From: Nonomuraea wenchangensis
GTDB taxonomy: Bacteria > Actinomycetota > Actinomycetes > Streptosporangiales > Streptosporangiaceae
DNA: 64,000 nt
Assembly (NCBI RefSeq): GCF_900111685.1
Contig: NZ_FOHX01000019.1
Location: forward strand, 50,170 to 114,169
Reading direction: 5' to 3'
Shown piece by piece: positions 60,552 through 64,000 of this stretch; position 1 is the stretch's first letter; each line of letters begins with the position of its first letter. Made by a program: the position numbers and the translations under genes. A model generated the notes under the pieces. That model searched no databases. It was given only the letters and a program-made list of their open reading frames with translations, and had not been told where the DNA came from.

Positions 60552-60842
60552 ATGCGACCGAGAACGATTTTCATCGCTGTCCTGGCCGGCTGCGCGACGC
60601 TCGCCCCGGCGGTTCCCGCCGCCGCGCAGGCCCGCGGCACCGCTCCCTCCTGCGTCGCCCGCATCGCCGACGAGCAGCCGCACGGCCTGATCGTGTGGGT
60701 GCGCAACGGCTGCGGCAAAACCATGCGGGTCAAGGTCATCATGGACTGGGCCCGCGACACGGACTGCGTCACGCTGCTCGACGGGCGCTCGCGCGAGTGG
60801 ACGTACAAGACCGGGTCCTACAACCGCACGGTCACCTGCTGA
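60552..60842 (+). CDS. Small secreted four-cysteine protein, tendamistat-like
   Basis: A 96-residue protein with a signal peptide (about 1-26, ending AAAQA). The mature part has four cysteines (34, 54, 72, 96). The blocks APSCV, RNGCGKTMRVKVIMDWARDT and DC resemble the alpha-amylase inhibitor tendamistat (PSCV, NGCAQTVTVKV, DDTEGLC); the gap of 18 between the middle cysteines is the same. The WRY inhibitor motif is not present, so the target may differ. It ends with an 11-bp overlap with the convergent PHP gene. Confidence 0.7.
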   Translation: MRPRTIFIAVLAGCATLAPAVPAAAQARGTAPSCVARIADEQPHGLIVWVRNGCGKTMRVKVIMDWARDTDCVTLLDGRSREWTYKTGSYNRTVTC

Positions 60843-61875
60843 GCCGTTCGGGACGGGAGCGGGTCCAGTCGAGCAGCCGGTCCAGCGGCCAGGTGTTCAC
60901 GATCCGACCGGCCTCGATCCCGCATCTGGCCGCCCGCTCGCAGCCGTACCGCTGCCAGTCGAGCTGGCCGGGCGCGTGCGCGTCGGAGTCGATCGCGAAC
61001 AGGCAGCCCATCTCGTACGCCAGCCGCATCAGCCTCTTGGGCGGGTCGAGCCGGTCGGGCCGGGAGTTGATCTCGACCGCCACTCCGAACCTGCGGCACG
61101 CCTCGAAGACCAGCTCCGCGTCGAACTCCGACTCCGGCCGCTTCACCCCCCGCTCGCCGCCGCCCCGCACCACCCGCCCGGTGCAGTGGCCGAGCACGTC
61201 CACCCGGGGGTCGGCGACGGCGGTCACCATGCGGCGGGTCATCTCCTCGCCGTCCATGCGCAGCTTGGAGTGCACGCTGGCGACCACCACGTCGAGCCGG
61301 TCCAGCAGCTCGGGCTCCTGGTCGAGCGAGCCGTCGAGGTTGACGTCCACCTCGATGCCGGTGAGGATCCTGAACGGCGCGAGCCGTTCGTTGAGCGCGG
61401 CCACCACGTCGAGCTGGCGCTCCAGCCGCTCGGCCGACAGCCCCTTGGCGACGGTGAGGCGCGGCGAGTGGTCGGTCAGCGCCCAATACTCGTGCCCGAG
61501 CGAGCGCGCCGCCTCGGCCATCTCCTCGATCGGCGAGCCGCCGTCGGACCAGTCGGAGTGGCTGTGCAGGTCGCCCTTGAGCGCGGCCCGCAGCGCGGCG
61601 GTCTCGGCGTCCAGCTCCACGCCCTCGGTGGCCCGCATACGCCGCAAATACGTCGGAACCTGGCCATCGAGACTTTCGTTGATCACCAGTGCGGTGACCT
61701 TCCCGATGCCGGGCAGGTCGCCGAGCCCGCCGTCGCGGGCCAGCCGCAGCAGCTCCTCCTCGGGCAGCTCGGCGACGACCGCGGCGGCGCGGCGGAAGGC
61801 ACGTACGCGGTACGTCGGCTCACCGGCGCGTTCGAGCAGGAAGGCGATCTCGCGCAACGCCTCGACCGGGTTCAT
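60832..61875 (-). CDS. PHP-domain phosphoesterase with Pol X-type HhH domain
   Basis: A 347-residue protein. Residues 1-80 resemble the 8-kDa HhH domain of DNA polymerase X (LPGIGK at 54-59). Residues 100-340 are a PHP domain with metal ligands in GDLHSHSDWSDG, ALTDHSP, GIEVDVNLDGS, VVASVHSKL, GHCTGR, VEINSRPDRLDPP and IDSDAH. The polymerase palm and fingers found between these in PolX are missing. Probably a 3'-phosphoesterase or nuclease for DNA repair. Confidence 0.88.
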   Translation of the reverse strand: MNPVEALREIAFLLERAGEPTYRVRAFRRAAAVVAELPEEELLRLARDGGLGDLPGIGKVTALVINESLDGQVPTYLRRMRATEGVELDAETAALRAALKGDLHSHSDWSDGGSPIEEMAEAARSLGHEYWALTDHSPRLTVAKGLSAERLERQLDVVAALNERLAPFRILTGIEVDVNLDGSLDQEPELLDRLDVVVASVHSKLRMDGEEMTRRMVTAVADPRVDVLGHCTGRVVRGGGERGVKRPESEFDAELVFEACRRFGVAVEINSRPDRLDPPKRLMRLAYEMGCLFAIDSDAHAPGQLDWQRYGCERAARCGIEAGRIVNTWPLDRLLDWTRSRPERLSR

Positions 61876-61975
61876 GGGTCCCTTCTACCCCATGTCCTCG
61901 GGCGGGGCGCAGTTGCCGATTGAACGCGGCCGAGAGCCACCGGTAGGCTGATCCGCCACTGAAAGCAGGAGCTAC

Positions 61976-62371
61976 ATGGCAATACCGCCGCAAAACAAGT
62001 CGAAGCCGCCGCAGGACCGTAAATCCTCCAAAGTCGTCCAGCTCACCATCCTCGGCGTCATCTCCGTGGTCCTCGTCGGCTACTGCGCCGCGACCGCGGA
62101 CGACGACGACGTCACCGCCGACTGCGTGGTGCAGCTCGCCGACGGCACGTACGAGGTCGTGGACGACGACTACTGCGACGACGACGACGGCCATGCGCAC
62201 TACTACGGCGGGTCGCGCGGGGCGTACATGTGGTACTACGGCGGCATCCGCACCGGCAACAAGATCCGGGGCGGCACCACCTACCGGCCCTCCAACGTGG
62301 ACATCTCCTCCCGCAGCGGCAAGTCCATCCAGCGCGGCGGTTTCGGCAAGAGCTGGAGCGGCGGGAGCTGA
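61976..62371 (+). CDS. Hypothetical protein with single membrane helix (YgiB-like position)
   Basis: A 131-residue protein: basic N-terminus, one membrane helix (VVQLTILGVISVVLVGYCAA), then an acidic and Gly/Tyr/Ser-rich outside tail (DDDDVTADCVVQLADGTYEV, SSRSGKSIQRGGFGKSWSGG). It lies three bases before the glutathionylspermidine synthase-like gene, the place of ygiB (DUF1190) in enterobacteria, with no clear sequence match. Confidence 0.75.
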   Translation: MAIPPQNKSKPPQDRKSSKVVQLTILGVISVVLVGYCAATADDDDVTADCVVQLADGTYEVVDDDYCDDDDGHAHYYGGSRGAYMWYYGGIRTGNKIRGGTTYRPSNVDISSRSGKSIQRGGFGKSWSGGS

Positions 62372-62374
62372 GGC

Positions 62375-63520
62375 ATGCGTCGCGAGCACAGCACTCCCAG
62401 GGACGGCTGGGAGAAGACGATCGAGGGACAGGGCCTCGCCTACCACCGCGCCGCCCACCCCACGGGCCTCGCCCGGCCCTACTGGGACGAGTCGGTGCAC
62501 TACGTCTTCTCGATGGCGGAGATCGAGGCGCTGGAGGAGCAGGTCGAGGAGCTGCACGGCATGTGCCTGCGCGCCGTCGAGCACGTGGTGAGCACCGGCC
62601 GCTTCGCCGACTTCGCCCTGCCTGAGTGGTCGTGGGAGGAGGTCGCGCGCTCGTGGGAGCGGCGTGACCCGCACCTGTACGGCCGCTTCGACCTGCGCTA
62701 CGACGGCACCGGCCCGGCCAAGCTGCTGGAGTACAACGCCGACACGCCCACCTCCCTGCTGGAGGCGTCGGTCGTGCAATGGTTCTGGCTGCAGGACGTC
62801 CACCCCGGCGACGACCAGTGGAACTCGCTGCACGAACGGCTCATCGACCGCTGGCGCGCGCTGCGGCTGCCGCCCGGCCCGGTGCACTTCGCGTTCACCA
62901 ACGCCGACGAGACCGGCGAGGAGGCCATGACGGTCGCCTACCTGCAGGAGACCGCCGAGCAGGCGGGGCACCCGACGATCTCGGTCGCCATGGAGGACAT
63001 CGGCTGGGACGACCTAGGCCGCCGCTTCGTGGACGCCGGCGACCAGGTGATCCGCTCGGCGTTCAAGCTGTATCCGTGGGAGTGGATGCTCTCGGACGAC
63101 TTCGGCCACCACGCCGTGCGCCACGCCACCTGGGTCGAGCCGCTGTGGAAGGCGCTGCTGTCCAACAAGGCGCTGCTCGCCGTGCTGTGGGAGCTCTATC
63201 CCGGGCATCCCTCGCTGCTGCCCGCCTACCTCGACGGGCCGCGCGAGCTCACCTCGTACATCTCCAAGCCGCTGCTCGGCAGGGAGGGCGCCTCCATGAG
63301 GATCGTCACCCCCGGGGGCACGCGGGAGACGCCCGGCCGCTACGGCCGCGAGGGCTACGTCCATCAGGGCTTCGAGGCGCTGCCTGAGTTCGGCGGCGAG
63401 CGCCCGGTGCTCGGCGCCTGGGTGGTCGCCGACGAGGCCGCCGGGCTCGGCATCAGGGAGAGCACGGGCCTGATCACCGACGACACCTCCTCCTTCGTCC
63501 CGCACCGCATCGCCGACTGA
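62375..63520 (+). CDS. Glutathionylspermidine synthase-family ATP-grasp protein (YgiC-like)
   Basis: A 381-residue member of the GSP_synth family. YYVFSMAEIEALEEQVEEL-type start, YGRFDLRYDGTGPAKLLEYN, ADTPTSLLEASVVQWFWLQD, and a C-terminal LGAWVVADEAAGLGIRES with ITDDTSSFVPHRI are family marks. It joins an amine and a carboxylate using ATP; the natural substrates of YgiC-type proteins are unknown, and glutathione itself is not expected here. It forms an operon with 61976 and the DUF350 gene. Confidence 0.92.
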   Translation: MRREHSTPRDGWEKTIEGQGLAYHRAAHPTGLARPYWDESVHYVFSMAEIEALEEQVEELHGMCLRAVEHVVSTGRFADFALPEWSWEEVARSWERRDPHLYGRFDLRYDGTGPAKLLEYNADTPTSLLEASVVQWFWLQDVHPGDDQWNSLHERLIDRWRALRLPPGPVHFAFTNADETGEEAMTVAYLQETAEQAGHPTISVAMEDIGWDDLGRRFVDAGDQVIRSAFKLYPWEWMLSDDFGHHAVRHATWVEPLWKALLSNKALLAVLWELYPGHPSLLPAYLDGPRELTSYISKPLLGREGASMRIVTPGGTRETPGRYGREGYVHQGFEALPEFGGERPVLGAWVVADEAAGLGIRESTGLITDDTSSFVPHRIAD

Positions 63521-63553
63521 CATCCCCCGACAGAACAGAACCAAGGAACAGAC

Positions 63554-63985
63554 GTGACCCTTCTGGAAACCCTCGCCCGCGGCTCCGGCGCCATCGCCTC
63601 GTACGCCGCCGTGGGCGTACTGCTCATGATCGTGGGCTTCTACGTGATCGACTGGGCCACGCCGGGCAAGCTCAGCGAGATCATCCGCAGCGGGCGCAAC
63701 CCCAACGCCACCCTGCTGGCCTCCTCCGCCATGGCGGCCGTCGGCCTGATCGTGGCCGCCTCCATCTGGTCCTCCGGCGGGCGGCTGGCCGAGGGGCTGG
63801 CGGGCACGGCGGTGTTCGGCCTGGTCGGCATCGTGGTGCAGACCGTGGCGATGCTGGTCTTCGACCGGATCGTCGGCATCTCCGTACGTGACCTGGTCCA
63901 GGAGCCCGAGCTGCAGCCGGGCGCGCGGCTGCTGGCGGTGACGCACGTGGCCATCGGCCTGATCACCGCGGTCGCCGTGATCTGA
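63554..63985 (+). CDS. DUF350 membrane protein (YjfL-like)
   Basis: A 143-residue protein with four membrane helices (YAAVGVLLMIVGFYVIDWAT; LLASSAMAAVGLIVAASIW; LAGTAVFGLVGIVVQTVAML; LLAVTHVAIGLITAVAVI), the DUF350 pattern. It commonly accompanies YgiC-type synthases. Thirty-three bases after the synthase stop. The stop codon lies in a 15-bp tandem duplication that runs to the window edge. Confidence 0.88.
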   Translation: MTLLETLARGSGAIASYAAVGVLLMIVGFYVIDWATPGKLSEIIRSGRNPNATLLASSAMAAVGLIVAASIWSSGGRLAEGLAGTAVFGLVGIVVQTVAMLVFDRIVGISVRDLVQEPELQPGARLLAVTHVAIGLITAVAVI

Positions 63986-64000
63986 GTCGCCGTGATCTGA
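63971..64000. repeat. Tandem repeat, 2 x 15 bp, over a stop codon (window edge)
   Basis: GTCGCCGTGATCTGA at 63971-63985 and again at 63986-64000. The unit ends with the TGA stop of the DUF350 gene and is repeated in frame; more copies may lie beyond the window. Confidence 0.85.

Overview
The window is very high-GC DNA from a Gram-positive actinomycete. The evidence is a mycothiol-dependent isomerase-type protein, a strict polyphosphate glucokinase, XRE/DUF5753 and DUF574-type proteins, a DUF5709 protein, homodimeric-type pyruvate dehydrogenase AceE, and the ahpE-DUF3052-aceE neighbourhood also found in mycobacteria. Gene style suggests a Streptosporangiales-like organism (Nonomuraea or a relative), but this is inference only; there is no rRNA in the window.

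Layout. 1-14 kb: the tail of an MFS exporter, an hsp20-merR heat-shock pair with an inverted-repeat operator, hemerythrin and DUF5709 stress genes behind GGGTA-type boxes, two HAD hydrolases, a Uma2 nuclease-like gene, helicase hrpA, ppgK, a secreted TIGR03118-like protein, DUF4253, a DUF574-type methyltransferase and a two-HTH regulator. 14-25 kb: an unknown gene followed by a degenerate stretch, then an operon of an Asp/Glu-racemase-fold enzyme, an FAD monooxygenase and a membrane-tethered sigma/anti-sigma fusion; a secreted X-Pro peptidase; a FadR-type regulator; a membrane-anchored protein; and a csoR-methyltransferase pair behind a CsoR-like operator. 25-33 kb: a compact assimilatory nitrate/nitrite operon (narK, nasA, FAD/Fe-S subunit, nirB, nirD) reading leftward from a region with a GlnR-like site. 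33-41 kb: GNAT, aldo/keto reductase, a TPR regulator, small membrane proteins, a DUF4143 ATPase, and DUF5997 divergent from a LysR effector domain that has no HTH.

41-48 kb is the most unusual part. A conserved gene of unknown function (41179-41910, minus strand) is followed by two tandem tRNA-like RNAs in circularly permuted order (T-arm, closed acceptor stem, D-arm, long terminal helix) and a strong terminator. They look like bacterial Y RNAs, the tRNA mimics that bind Ro60. Next come an ECF41-type sigma factor with an FAD oxidoreductase, a broken AlbA_2/Schlafen-type regulator with an intact 31-bp operator, and a 1.3-kb decayed integrative element. That element carries a GntR repressor and an integrase tail, and lies between an intact tRNA-Val gene and a second copy of its 3' part.

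48-64 kb is mostly core-like: ROK kinase, zinc-ribbon protein, AhpE, DUF3052, YjbQ, DUF1918, a NarL-type two-component system, aceE, a secreted peptidase, a mycothiol-type isomerase, a WYL regulator with a VOC protein, a small secreted tendamistat-like protein, a PHP/HhH protein, and a glutathionylspermidine-synthase-like/DUF350 operon.

A theme across the window is short tandem repeats (periods 15-23 bp) at or just past the stop codons of plus-strand genes. Start positions, operators and RNA structures were judged by eye.
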